The notes under the pieces were generated by a model. That model was not told the DNA's origin and did not search any database. It was given only the letters and a program-made list of their open reading frames with translations. From the NCBI GenBank assembly GCA_021783095.1, contig JAJXUG010000040.1:1-33054 (forward strand): a stretch of 33,054 nt of DNA, read 5' to 3'. Made by a program: the position numbers and the translations under genes. Positions 7,632 to 18,032 of this stretch are shown here, in pieces (positions within the stretch are counted from its first letter, which is position 1; the number at the start of each line of letters is the position of its first letter). This stretch comes from Chloroflexota bacterium (GTDB taxonomy: Bacteria > Chloroflexota > Limnocylindria > Limnocylindrales > CSP1-4).

Positions 7632-9845
7632 TCAGCCCTCGGCCGGCTCCGCCTTCTTGCGCGTCGTCGTGCGGCGCTTGGGGGCCTCCGCAACGGGCGC
7701 GGACTCGGCGGTCGCCGCCGGGGCGGGCGTCGCCTCGGCGGGCTTGCGCGTCGTGCGGCGCTTCGGCGCGGCGACCGCCGCTGACGCTTCAGGGGCGGCT
7801 GGGGCGGCCTGGACCGGGGCCTCGGCGACGGTGGCGGCCTTGCGGGTCGTCCGGCGCTTCGGTGCCTCGGCCTGGACTGCGGGCGCCTCGGGGGCGGGTG
7901 CCGGCGCGGGAGCGACGGGCGTCGCCGGCTCCGCAGCGGGCCGTCGCGTCGCACGCCGCTTCGGTGTCTCGCTCACGGGAGCGGTGCCGACGGCCTCCGC
8001 GGCGGGCGTCGGCGCCACCTCGGATCCAGCAGCGGGCGTGGACGCCGCAGCGGGCGCGGGCCTGCGGGTCGTCCGGCGGGCCGGGACCTCGGCGGTGCCG
8101 GGTTCAGCCTTGGCCGTGCCCGCATTCGACGCGGGCGCCTGCTGGGGCTTGCCCGACGAAGCGGCCGGCGCATCCGTGCGCGAACGCTGCATCTGGGCGA
8201 GGAGCATCTGCTCGAGCTCGGGCGGAACCTCGCTCCACGGCTCGCCGCCGCCTGCACGCGGCGCACGCTCGACCCGGTCGGGCCGATCGCTGCGTCCACC
8301 GCCACGGGGCGGCTGCTGCGGCCCGCGACCGGCGCCGCCACGGGGCGGCTCGGCGAACCGGCCGCCACCGCCCATGCCGCCAGCCGTGCTGCTGGGCATG
8401 CCGCGGGAGCCGCCGTAGCGCTCGCGCTCAATCGCCGCGTTGTAGGCGCTGCGGGCGCCGCCGCGACCGCCACCGCCACGGCCGCCACGGCCGCCCTGGC
8501 CCTGACCCTGACCACCGCGCCGGCGCTCGGCCAGCAGGTACTCGGGGATCTCAGGCTCGTCGAGGTCCTCCTCGTCCGCGGGGAGCGGCGTGAGGCCGCT
8601 TGCCGCGGGTCGCGAGGGCGTGCCCAGCTGCGCGTCCCAGACCGACCCGAACGGCGTCGCGGGCCTTCGCGCCCGAGACGTGGACAGGGCGTCCATGTCG
8701 TCGAAGGGCGTGGGCAGATCGCCCGACGCCGTGCGGCGAGCGGGACGTACCTGGCTGGCAGGTCGCTCAGGTCGCGGCGAGCGCTCGGTCGCCGCGACGG
8801 CCGCGGGAGCCTCGCCCTCGACCGCTTCGGCTGCTTCGGCCTCCTCGTCCTCCTCGCCGGGGATCGGCTCGGCCCCCTCGACGAGCACATCCCCCTCCTG
8901 GCGACCCCGACCGCGACCGCGACCACCGCGGCGGCGGCGGCGGCGCCGACCGGCCTCGCCCTCGGCACCCTCGGCACCCTCGCCACCCTCGACGACGCCA
9001 GCCTCGGCGCCCGTCGTCTCGTCGAGCTCCTCGGGCTCCTCGCCGTCCGCCACGGGCGCGGCGACCGCCGCCGCTCGGGAGAGGCGCTCGCCCGGCAGCG
9101 CGATCAGCTGGCCGCCGGAGCCCCCGGACCCTCCGTAGCCGCCGGACGACGAGGCCGCGACCTCGTCGTAGCGCGGCGTGTCAGAGCGCGGCGTGCGAGC
9201 CGGACGACCGCCCCGCGACGACGCGGCGACCTCGTCGCGATCGCGACCCCGTCCGCCGCGACCACGGCCGCGGCCACGGCCGGTGCCCTCGGTGATCTTG
9301 TCGGGGACCTCGGTCATCGACAGGTCCTCTTCGTCGTCCGCCACGCGGCGGCCTGAACGCGTGGAGCCCTTGTCGACCTTGGCGATCTGCGTGATGTCGG
9401 TGAACAGGTCCGCGACGTCGATCAGGTCCGAGGAGGTGTTCCCGCGGAAGCTGATGACCTCACAGCGGACGCCCATCTCCTGGACGGCGCGGATGGCCGA
9501 GGCGAAGTCGCCGTCGCCGGACACGACGACCGCGATGTCGAGGTTTCGCGCGGTCTTCATCATGTCCACGACGAGCTCGATGTCGAGGTTGGCCTTGACC
9601 TTGCCGTCGCCGTACTTCCGGATGTCCTTGCTCACGACCTTGTACTGGTGGCGGGCGAGGAACTGGTGGAAGTTGCGCTGGTTCTCGTTGTCCGGGTCGA
9701 GGCCGGTGTAGGCGTACGCGCGGACGAAATCCCGCCCCGCGGTTGCCGCCTTCAGCAGCGTGACGTAGTCGATGTCCACACCGGCCGCCTTGGCCGCGTA
9801 GAAGATGTTCGCCACGTCCACGAAGACGGCGACGTTCTTGCCCAA
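7632..9845 (-). CDS. NYN-domain (LabA/DUF88-type) protein with long RG-rich and repeat tail
   Basis: 737 residues. The start is TTG at 9845, supported by AGGAG six bases upstream. Residues 1 to about 160 form a NYN/PIN-like nuclease domain: FVDVANIF (Asp10, Asn13), ANLDIELVVDMM (Asp88, Asp94) and VVSGDGDF (Asp111, Asp113) supply the acidic metal-binding cluster. NYN proteins are known or suspected RNases. The remaining 570 residues look disordered: RG/RGG clusters (about 188-202, near 300-312, and another Gly/Arg/Gln-rich block in the middle), acidic stretches, then an Ala/Pro-rich tail with five copies of a PKRRTTRK-like basic motif. RGG boxes and basic repeats usually bind RNA. It is the second gene of a probable acetyltransferase-NYN-holB-acyP transcript. 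The specific substrate is unknown. Confidence 0.85.
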   Translation of the reverse strand: MGKNVAVFVDVANIFYAAKAAGVDIDYVTLLKAATAGRDFVRAYAYTGLDPDNENQRNFHQFLARHQYKVVSKDIRKYGDGKVKANLDIELVVDMMKTARNLDIAVVVSGDGDFASAIRAVQEMGVRCEVISFRGNTSSDLIDVADLFTDITQIAKVDKGSTRSGRRVADDEEDLSMTEVPDKITEGTGRGRGRGRGGRGRDRDEVAASSRGGRPARTPRSDTPRYDEVAASSSGGYGGSGGSGGQLIALPGERLSRAAAVAAPVADGEEPEELDETTGAEAGVVEGGEGAEGAEGEAGRRRRRRRGGRGRGRGRQEGDVLVEGAEPIPGEEDEEAEAAEAVEGEAPAAVAATERSPRPERPASQVRPARRTASGDLPTPFDDMDALSTSRARRPATPFGSVWDAQLGTPSRPAASGLTPLPADEEDLDEPEIPEYLLAERRRGGQGQGQGGRGGRGGGGRGGARSAYNAAIERERYGGSRGMPSSTAGGMGGGGRFAEPPRGGAGRGPQQPPRGGGRSDRPDRVERAPRAGGGEPWSEVPPELEQMLLAQMQRSRTDAPAASSGKPQQAPASNAGTAKAEPGTAEVPARRTTRRPAPAAASTPAAGSEVAPTPAAEAVGTAPVSETPKRRATRRPAAEPATPVAPAPAPAPEAPAVQAEAPKRRTTRKAATVAEAPVQAAPAAPEASAAVAAPKRRTTRKPAEATPAPAATAESAPVAEAPKRRTTTRKKAEPAEG
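7655..8085. repeat. Five degenerate repeats encoding basic KRRTTRK motifs
   Basis: The 3' end of the NYN gene carries five copies of a DNA unit encoding (P)(K/A)RR(T/A)TR(K/R), starting near 7657, 7743, 7838, 7939 and 8060. They are separated by about 86-121 bases of Ala/Pro/Glu-rich coding sequence. The unit resembles AT-hook-like or histone-H1-like basic repeats in amino acid makeup. Confidence 0.7.
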
Positions 9846-9897
9846 CGTTGACTCCTATGTGATGAGGCAGGCCCGGCGCCTCCGGGCCGCCTGGGCG

Positions 9898-10356
9898 CTA
9901 GGGGCGGCGGGCCGGGTTGGCCACCGCGAGCGGCCGCCGGAGCACAGGCCCGGCGGCGGCGAACCCGGCCCGCGCGAGGCGGGCGAGGTCCGTGGGATCG
10001 GAGGGCTGCGCCATCTCGACCGTCGCGCAACCCTTGTTGCCCGCGGATCGGAGGAGCTCCTCCAGAAGGACGTCCGTTACGCGATCCGCGTCATGACCGG
10101 GCCCCACGACCAGGAAGTCGATCGTGCCGACGTACCCGCCGGCGGTGACCGACGGGCGCAGGACGAGCAGGGCCCCGCCGACGAGGACCCGTCGCGACTC
10201 CGCGACGAGCAGGCTCGCGTTCGGCAGGTAGACGAGCTGGCGGAGCAGGTCCGCGGCGTCGAGGGTTCCGCTGCCAGCGTCGCGGATCGACGCCTGGCCG
10301 ATGGAGGCCAGACGGTCGATGTCCGTGATGCGGGCCTGACGGACCTGGTACTCCAC
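9898..10356 (-). CDS. GNAT-family N-acetyltransferase
   Basis: 152 residues from the GTG at 10356 (VEYQVRQARITDIDRL). The typical GNAT opening, QVRQARITDIDRLASI, starts strand 1 and helix 1. LLVAESRRVLVGGALLVL and GYVGTIDFLVVGPGHDADRVTDVLLEELLRSA match the central strands and the acyl-CoA-binding region, though the usual Q/RxxGxG/A loop is degenerate (GPGHDADRV). CATVEMAQPSD and ARAGFAAAGPVLRRPL complete the fold. The frame extends upstream to an ATG at 10542, but that part is low in family signal. The GTG has a GAGG 11 bases upstream. Substrate unknown. The gene precedes the NYN gene by 52 bases and is divergent from the Liv operon. Confidence 0.7.
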   Translation of the reverse strand: MEYQVRQARITDIDRLASIGQASIRDAGSGTLDAADLLRQLVYLPNASLLVAESRRVLVGGALLVLRPSVTAGGYVGTIDFLVVGPGHDADRVTDVLLEELLRSAGNKGCATVEMAQPSDPTDLARLARAGFAAAGPVLRRPLAVANPARRP

Positions 10357-10536
10357 GCCCAGACGTACCTCGTTCAGCGAGCGGTCGATGCGCCGGGTTC
10401 CCGAGGCGATCGTGTGATCGGTCGGGGCGTCCCCGCGCCTGGCCGCCGGTAGGGGCTTTGGGAGGCGAGCGACACGAGGCTCGAACAGCCATCCCGAAGC
10501 TGAGACGACGAAGGGGGCCGGATGCGAACGGCATCC

Positions 10537-10564
10537 TTGCATCCCCAGCGTCTGCCCCTATCAT
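10537..10564 (+). promoter_or_regulatory. Candidate sigma-70-like promoter of the liv operon
   Basis: TTGCAT at 10537-10542 and TATCAT at 10559-10564 are separated by 16 bases, a good match to -35/-10 elements in an otherwise GC-rich gap. A start near 10571 would give livJ a leader of about 150 bases, long enough for a regulatory structure; none was recognised. The rest of the gap to 10718 holds no supported gene. An adjacent small hairpin (GGATGC with GCATCC, 10520-10536) could be an operator or chance. Confidence 0.5.
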
Positions 10565-10718
10565 ACGGCATCGCTCCGGGGCACTCGTTCCGGGCGGAAG
10601 GGTCCCTCGACCGTCGAGCCGTCACCGCTGCGCCGGCACACCCGGACACTCTGGGACGACTCGTCGGCTCGGCGCCGATCGCGGCGCTGGGCAATCGAGG
10701 GGAATTGGAGGAGGTCGG

Positions 10719-12008
10719 ATGAAGTACGCGCGTGTAGGCGCGGCCCTGACGGTATTCGCCGTCGTGGCCTCGGCCTGTAGTGGCAGCACGGCAAGCCCGT
10801 CGGCCGCCGCGAGCGGCGGTGCCAGCGGCGGCGGCGCCACGATCGCCGTCAAGATCGGGACTGAATTCCCGATGTCGGGCGGCGAGGCCCCCAACGGCGT
10901 CCCGGCCGCGAACGGCGTGGCCCTGGCCATCTCGAAGATCCAGGTGCCCGGCTTCACGGTCACCGTGAGCCAGCAGGACGACGCCGTCAACGGCGTCCAC
11001 AACCCGCAGCAGGGCGCGAAGAACCTGCAGACCCTGGCCAATGACTCGTCGGTCATTGGGGTTGTCGGCCCGTACAACTCGAACGTCGCGCAGGCCGAGA
11101 TCCCCGTCGGCAATGCGGCCGGCCTCATGCAGTGCAGCCCCGCCAACACTGCCCCGGGCCTGACGAAGACCTGGGGCGGCGTCGACCCTGTGAGCCTCCG
11201 GCCCACGAACCCGACCAAGATCGCCTACGTCCGGACGGCCACCACCGACGACCTGCAGGGCTCGGCCGGAGCGGACATCGCCTTCAACATCACAAAGGCC
11301 AGGACGGCCTACGTGGCCGACGACACCCAGACCTACGGCAAGGGGCTCGCCGACGTCTTCGCGACGCAGTTCGCCGCGCTCGGCGGGAAGGTCCTGAAGC
11401 GTGACGGGATCCCCGGCACCACGACCGACTTCACGAGCTACGTGACCACGGTGAAGGGCCTCGCCCCGCAGTACGTCTTCTACGGCGGCGTGACCACCTC
11501 CGGCATCGGCCTGTTCCGCCTCCAGATGGCCCAGCAGGGCATCGCCAACATCCCGCTGGGCGGTGGTGACGGCATCAGTGATGGCCCGGCTGCGACGAAG
11601 AGCACGTTCCTCCAGATCGCCGGCGACGCCGGCGACCTGAACACCTACAGCACGACAGCCGGTCCCACGACCATCCCGAACGCGGCGCAGTTCGCGGCCG
11701 ACTACAAGGCCATGTTCAACACGGAACCTGGCGCCTACAGCGCGGCGGCCTACGCGTGCACCCAGGTCTTCCTCCAGGCGCTCGCCAAGGTCGGCCCCGG
11801 CGTCACAGACCTGAAGGCGCTCCGCGAGGACGTTCGAGCCTACGTGGCCACCCCTGCCAACACCTACGACACGGCGCTCGGGAAGTTCAGCTTCGACGCC
11901 AACGGCGACACCACGCAGAAGATCATCTCGTACTTCGCGTTCGACCCCGCCACCAAGAACTGGAAGTTCCTGTCGCAGCGCGACTTCACCGCGCAGCCGC
12001 TGCAGTAG
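10719..12008 (+). CDS. livJ: Branched-chain amino acid ABC transporter substrate-binding lipoprotein
   Basis: 429 residues. The ATG at 10719 is preceded by a very strong GGAGGAGGT. The N-terminus is a lipoprotein signal (MKYARVGAALTVFAVVASAC, lipobox ASAC with Cys20), followed by a Ser/Ala/Gly-rich tether. The mature part is a type-I periplasmic binding protein (Peripla_BP_6): VGPYNSNVAQAEIPVGNAAG (first hinge region), TKIAYVRTATTDDLQGSAGADIAF, a second lobe near VFYGGVTTSGIGLFRLQ, and AYSAAAYACTQVFLQALAKVG. The ligand may be a branched-chain amino acid, another amino acid, an amide or urea; the family does not settle it. It is first in a five-gene operon and followed by an intercistronic hairpin, consistent with higher expression of the binding protein than of the membrane parts. 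Confidence 0.93.
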   Translation: MKYARVGAALTVFAVVASACSGSTASPSAAASGGASGGGATIAVKIGTEFPMSGGEAPNGVPAANGVALAISKIQVPGFTVTVSQQDDAVNGVHNPQQGAKNLQTLANDSSVIGVVGPYNSNVAQAEIPVGNAAGLMQCSPANTAPGLTKTWGGVDPVSLRPTNPTKIAYVRTATTDDLQGSAGADIAFNITKARTAYVADDTQTYGKGLADVFATQFAALGGKVLKRDGIPGTTTDFTSYVTTVKGLAPQYVFYGGVTTSGIGLFRLQMAQQGIANIPLGGGDGISDGPAATKSTFLQIAGDAGDLNTYSTTAGPTTIPNAAQFAADYKAMFNTEPGAYSAAAYACTQVFLQALAKVGPGVTDLKALREDVRAYVATPANTYDTALGKFSFDANGDTTQKIISYFAFDPATKNWKFLSQRDFTAQPLQ

Positions 12009-12041
12009 CAGGCCTCGCCTCCTGATCTAGGCGGATCCACA

Positions 12042-12074
12042 GTCGGCCGGGACGTGTCGCATGCCCCGGCCGAC
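12042..12074 (+). terminator. Intercistronic hairpin between livJ and livH
   Basis: A perfect 10-bp stem (GTCGGCCGGG at 12042-12051 with CCCGGCCGAC at 12065-12074) closes a 13-base loop. It lies 34 bases after the livJ stop and ends 33 bases before the livH start. There is no T-run. It probably acts as a partial terminator or 3' stabiliser for the livJ message, a common arrangement for genes of abundant binding proteins. Confidence 0.6.
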
Positions 12075-12106
12075 GCCAGTTCGGAGCCCCTACGGATGAC
12101 TGGTCG

Positions 12107-13167
<1,061 letters not shown>

Positions 13168-13171
<4 letters not shown>

Positions 13172-14397
13172 ACAGAGAGCCGAGAGCAGAGACAGCAGTT
13201 GCCGGTGCCGGTCCGCGTCATGGCGGGCCTGCCGCCACGCCTCCCTGGCGACGGGCGCTCGGGCGCGTCTTGGCCTACCTGGGCCACCACCAGTCGATGA
13301 CGATCGTGCTGGCCCTGGCGATCACGGCAGTCGCCCTGCCGCTGATCGTCCTGCTGCCCCCGCTCAACGGGTTCGGGACCCAGAGGGACTTCGTCGGCGG
13401 CTTCGCCGACGCGGGGGTGTTCGTCCTCCTGGCGATCGGCCTGAACGTCGTGGTGGGCTTTGCGGGACTGCTCGACCTGGGCTACGCGGCGTTCTTCGCG
13501 ATCGGCGCGTACACGTACGCCTACGGTGCCTCGCCGTTCAGCGGTCTGGACATCCCGTTCTGGCCGATGCTCCTGGTCGGCGCCCTCGTCGCGGCCATGT
13601 TCGGCGTCCTGCTGGGCGCTCCGACGCTGCGGCTCCGGGGCGACTACCTGGCGATCGTGACCCTAGGCTTCGGCGAGATCGTGCCCGTCGTGTTCCTGAA
13701 CGCGGACACCTACACGAGGGGGACGAATGGGATCACCGGCCTCTCGCAGCCGAGCCTGTACGGGATCTTCGGGATCAACGGCTTCGGGTTCACCGACCCA
13801 TGGCCGTACTTCCTGACGGTCCTCATCGTCATCGCGGTCGCGTTCAGCTTCCTGTACCGGCTCCAGGATTCACGGGTCGGCCGAGCCTGGGTCGCCATCC
13901 GGGAGGACGAGCTGGCAGCGGCCAGCATGGGCATCAACACCATCACCACGAAACTCCTCGCGTTCTCGATCGGCGCCTCCACGTCCGGCTTGGCCGGCGT
14001 CTTCTACGCCTCGAAGCTCTCGATCGTCAGCCCCGACCAGTTCGGCTTCACGGTCTCGTTCACGGTCCTGGCCATGGTCGTGCTCGGCGGCATGGGCAAT
14101 ATCTGGGGGGCTGCGGCGGGCGCGTTCATCGTCTACGAGATCCAGAGCCAGGGCCTCAAGCAGCTCGGCGCCTTCGTGCAGTCGCTGCACGTCCCGACGC
14201 TCGCGCTGGGGCCGGTCAGCGTGAACCTCGGGGCGATCGACTTCATCAACTTCCAGTACCTGCTCTACGGCCTGGCGCTCGTGTTGATGATGCTGCTGCG
14301 GCCCGAGGGCCTGTTCCCCTCCAGGCGCCGGCGATCGGAGCTCCACGCGACGCCCGATGATGCCGCCGATTCCGCCGATGTGCTGGTCCAGGCATGA
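13168..14397 (+). CDS. livM: Branched-chain amino acid ABC transporter permease LivM
   Basis: 409 residues with a GTG start overlapping the livH stop. After a hydrophilic N-terminus of about 40 residues come the membrane helices. Family blocks: AGVFVLLAIGLNVVVGFAGLLDLGYAAFFAIGAYTYA, LRGDYLAIVTLGFGEIV, and the coupling loop VGRAWVAIREDELAAASMGINTITTKLLAF with the following GVFYASKLSIVSPDQF and VLGGMGNIWGAAAGAF. The protein ends in a short Arg-rich, then Asp/Ala-rich, cytoplasmic tail. The stop overlaps livG (ATGA at 14394). It forms the heterodimeric channel with LivH. Confidence 0.94.
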
Positions 14398-15394
14398 GCG
14401 CCGAAGCGAAGGACCCGATCCTCGTCGCCACCGGGGTAACCAAGCGGTTCGGTGGCCTGGTGGCCGTGAACAACGTCGACTTCGACATCCCGCAGGGATC
14501 GATCGTCAGCCTGATCGGCCCCAACGGGGCCGGCAAGACGACGTTCTTCAACGTGGTCGCCGGCCTTTACGAGCCGACCGACGGCTCCGTCACATTCGTG
14601 GGCCGCGAGATGATCGCACGCGGCCGCCGCGCCTGGATGGAGCCGGTCACGTGGGTCATTCCCCCCGTCATCGTGGCCCTGCTGGGAATCCCTGCCGCCG
14701 CGGCCGTCGGGGCCGCCGCGGCCGCCGCGGCGATCCTCGTCGCCCTGGGTCTCGTGATCGCCGCGTTCCTGCTGGCGGTCATCCGGCCACCGATCTACGA
14801 TCGGTTGCTGCACTGGCTCGGGATCTTCAAGAGCGCCCGCCCCAACGAAATGGTTGTTGCCGGCCTGGGCCGGACGTTCCAGAACATCCGCCTGTTCAAG
14901 ACGATGACGGCCAGCGAGAACGTCAAGGTGGGGATGCATGCCCGGCTCCACTCCAGCCCGCTGGACGCGGCCCTGCGGCTGCCGCGGCACCACCGCGAGG
15001 AGATGGACGCCGAGACGGAGGCCAGCCGCTGGCTCGCGTTCGTCGGCCTCGAGGGCGTCGGGGGCGAGACCGCCCGCAACCTGGCCTACGGCGATCAGCG
15101 CCGGCTGGAGGTCGCGCGAGCTCTGGCGAGCCAGCCGAAGCTTCTCCTGCTGGACGAGCCGACCGCCGGCATGAACCCGTCCGAGACGGCCGAGATGATG
15201 ACGCTGTTCGGGCGCATCCGGGCCGAGCTCGGATTGACCATCCTGCTCATCGAGCACGACATGCACGTCGTCATGGGCGTCAGCGACCGGGTCACGGTGC
15301 TCGACCACGGCGAGAAGATCGCCGAGGGCACCCCGGCCGCGGTGCGCGCCGATCCCCGCGTGATCGAGGCCTACCTGGGCAAGGGAGCAACGGC

Positions 15395-15398
<4 letters not shown>
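14394..15398 (+). CDS. livG: LivG-type ABC ATPase with a hydrophobic (two-helix) insertion
   Basis: 334 residues, against about 255 for a normal LivG. All ATPase motifs are present: Walker A GPNGAGKT (42-49), Q-loop RTFQ (160-163), signature LAYGDQRR (230-237, where LivG usually has AYGQQ), Walker B LLLLDEPTAG (250-259) and H-loop EHDM (287-290). Between the first beta-sheet and the Q-loop, about residues 74-152 are extra. This part contains two strongly hydrophobic stretches (about 86-100 and 103-130, the second Ala-rich), then Arg/Pro and an amphipathic WLGIF segment. The insertion is in frame, with no stops, and normal family sequence resumes right after it. It probably energises LivHM with LivF. 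Overlaps both neighbours by 4 bases (ATGA). Confidence 0.92.
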
Positions 15399-16150
<752 letters not shown>

Positions 16151-16163
16151 CGCGCTACACGAG

Positions 16164-16189
16164 AGCGGGGTCCGGCGACGGACCCCGCT
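16164..16189. terminator. Terminator after livF (probably bidirectional)
   Basis: A perfect 11-bp stem (AGCGGGGTCCG with CGGACCCCGCT) closes a GCGA tetraloop of the stable GNRA class. The plus-strand 3' side continues TTCGTCGTCTC, a weak pyrimidine tract. It lies between the convergent livF and the minus-strand membrane-protein gene, so it can serve both transcripts. Confidence 0.8.
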
Positions 16190-16228
16190 TCGTCGTCTCA
16201 GGGTGCCCGCGCGCCCCCGAGCCCGAGG

Positions 16229-16657
16229 TCAGCGGCGGTCGGGCGAGAGGTAGACCTCGAATGCGGCACGACCGAGCAGGGCGGCGCCCACCACCTCGAT
16301 CCAGAAGCCGTAGGCGCGCGTCGGCAGCAGCCCCGACGGGTCGGCCAGGGCGCCGGACGTCGGCACCCAGAGCACCACGCCCAGGATGGCCACCACGGCG
16401 AGCGCCGCGAACGAGATCCAGTGGTCGAGCGGGGCGGGCCGGTCTCCCATCGCGTAGGGCAGCGCCAGCAGCGCAAGCGTGGCGAGGCCGGCGAGGAAGC
16501 TCGCAAACCCGGCGCCGTCGAAGGCGGTGTACACGCGGGAGGGGAGCTCCCCGGTCGCACCGCCCTGCTGGTACCACGGCAGGATGCTGCCGACCGCAAG
16601 CAGGAGGCCGGCGATGAGCGCGAGCCGACGAGCAGAACCGAGCGAGCGGCGGTACAT
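16229..16657 (-). CDS. Small four-helix membrane protein, unknown
   Basis: 142 residues. Hydrophobic segments are visible at about 10-28, 48-70, 80-100 and 115-135, giving four membrane helices with short loops; the N-terminus is Arg-rich (cytoplasmic). An SILPWYQQGG motif follows helix 1. No enzyme motif is seen. The ATG overlaps the hpt stop (ATGA), so it is translationally coupled to hypoxanthine phosphoribosyltransferase. No family named; the role is unknown. Confidence 0.7.
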   Translation of the reverse strand: MYRRSLGSARRLALIAGLLLAVGSILPWYQQGGATGELPSRVYTAFDGAGFASFLAGLATLALLALPYAMGDRPAPLDHWISFAALAVVAILGVVLWVPTSGALADPSGLLPTRAYGFWIEVVGAALLGRAAFEVYLSPDRR

Positions 16658-17223
16658 CAGCCGGGGTCGCCGTAGACCTCGGGGCGGAGCACGCCCACGA
16701 AGCGAAGGTTGCGGTACCGCTCGCTGTAGTCAAGGCCGTAGCCCACCACGAACTGGTCCGGGATCTCGAACCCCCGGTAGTCCACGGGGATCTCCACCAG
16801 GCGCCGGGCCGGCTTGTCGAGCAGCGTGCAGATCCGCAGGGACGCGGGGTTCTTGCCTTTCAGGTAGCGGATCAGGTAGTTGAGCGTCAGGCCGGTGTCG
16901 ATGATGTCCTCGACCAGCAGGACGTCCTCGCCGGAGATGCTCGCCGAGAGGTCCTTGATGATCCGCACGAGCCCGGACGACTCGGTCGCCGTCCCGCCGT
17001 AGGAGCTGACCTCCATGAGGTCGATCCGCAGCGGCAGCGTGATCTGGCGCATGAGGTCCGCCATGAACGGCAGCGAGCCCTTGAGGACGGACACGAGCGT
17101 CAGCGGCCGGCCGGCATAGTCCTCGCTGATGCGGCGGCCCAGCTCCGCGGTCTTGGCGGCGATCGCCTCTTCGGTCAACAGGACCTCGCCGATGTCGGCG
17201 ATGAGATCGACGGTTCGGCTCAT
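16657..17223 (-). CDS. hpt: Hypoxanthine phosphoribosyltransferase
   Basis: 188 residues, standard length. It converts hypoxanthine or guanine plus PRPP to IMP or GMP in purine salvage. Motifs: LVSVLKGSLPFM (45-54, pyrophosphate loop), EVSSYGG (71-77, flexible active-site loop), VLLVEDIIDTG (101-111, the PRPP-binding signature with Glu-Asp and the catalytic Asp), and LLDKPARR followed by VVGYGLDYSERYRNL near the C-terminus, a family hallmark. In many bacteria hpt neighbours tilS and ftsH; neither is in this window. It lies 89 bases downstream of the nuclease-like gene and overlaps the small membrane-protein gene. Confidence 0.96.
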   Translation of the reverse strand: MSRTVDLIADIGEVLLTEEAIAAKTAELGRRISEDYAGRPLTLVSVLKGSLPFMADLMRQITLPLRIDLMEVSSYGGTATESSGLVRIIKDLSASISGEDVLLVEDIIDTGLTLNYLIRYLKGKNPASLRICTLLDKPARRLVEIPVDYRGFEIPDQFVVGYGLDYSERYRNLRFVGVLRPEVYGDPG

Positions 17224-17312
17224 GCGGCGGTCAGCGAGGCCTCCTGGACTGGCGGGCGGCGTAGGGTTGGATCATCGCGCGTCCGAACCGGCGGCGCACG
17301 GCCATCGGCCCG

Positions 17313-18032
17313 TCACGAGGGGAGGGTACCGGCCGAAGCGGCGCCGTTCGGGGGGCGTGCCGTGACGCCGGTGGCGTGCGGGCCGGTCGATGCAGCGAGG
17401 GCTGCCGCCCGGGCGGCAGCGCGCCGACGGCGACCGCGGCGGCGGCCCCTCGGCGTGAACCCGGCCTCGTCATCCTCGGTGAGCGGGTCGCACGGGCCGA
17501 AGAGCGCCTCGGCCCCGCCGACGGCCTCGTCCTCGGCGTCGGCATCAACCACCGCGTCGACCGCAGCCAGGGCCCGCTTCGTCGCCTGGCGTTCGTTCCG
17601 CAGCTCAGGGCCGCCGTCCCCGTCTGCGTTCGTGCGCGCACGCGGCGGCGTGGCCTGGCCGACCGTCCCGGAGAGCTCAGCGGCGAGCGCGAGGCGGCCG
17701 AACTTGAGCAGCAGCATCCGGAAGTCGCGTGCGTAGAACAGCTTGATCCGGACGTCGGGGTACAGCTCGCGCAGGCGGCGCAGCTTGCGGTTCTTCTTGC
17801 GCACCAGGCTCTGCTTGAGCGTGGTCAACTCGAGGTACATGTCCAGGTCGGGCAGATAGAAGTCGGGCGAGAAGCTCTCGACCGCCTCGCCGTCGAGGTT
17901 CCAGCCGATCGGGAACGTGTCCGGCTCGTAGCGCCAGCGGACGTCGTAGAAGTCGAGGATCCGGGCGAGCTCCGCCTCGCTCGCATGCGCGAACGAGGGG
18001 CGGGTGTCGGGGAGTCCCGACGCGTGCGTCAC
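17313..18032 (-). CDS. Putative PD-(D/E)XK-like protein with charged tail
   Basis: 239 residues, GTG start overlapping the stop of the zinc-ribbon gene (GTGA). Residues 15-112 read like a small PD-(D/E)XK fold: helix SEAELARILDFYDVRWRYEP, then SFSPDFYLPD (Asp57) and MYLELTTLK (Glu68), a helix rich in Lys/Arg, and YPDVRIKLFYARDF. In active nucleases the third motif is E-x-K; here it is Glu-Leu-Thr with a lysine (Lys73) three residues later, so activity is uncertain. Residues 120-239 are low complexity: acidic Asp/Glu/Ala stretches, then RGRRRGRRRR and Ala-rich sequence, likely disordered and nucleic-acid binding. The function is unknown. Confidence 0.65.
   Translation of the reverse strand: MTHASGLPDTRPSFAHASEAELARILDFYDVRWRYEPDTFPIGWNLDGEAVESFSPDFYLPDLDMYLELTTLKQSLVRKKNRKLRRLRELYPDVRIKLFYARDFRMLLLKFGRLALAAELSGTVGQATPPRARTNADGDGGPELRNERQATKRALAAVDAVVDADAEDEAVGGAEALFGPCDPLTEDDEAGFTPRGRRRGRRRRAAARAAALAASTGPHATGVTARPPNGAASAGTLPS

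Noticed and set aside
10357-10542. N-terminal extension of the acetyltransferase
   Set aside because: Arg/Pro-rich sequence without GNAT features; family similarity starts at about the GTG at 10356.
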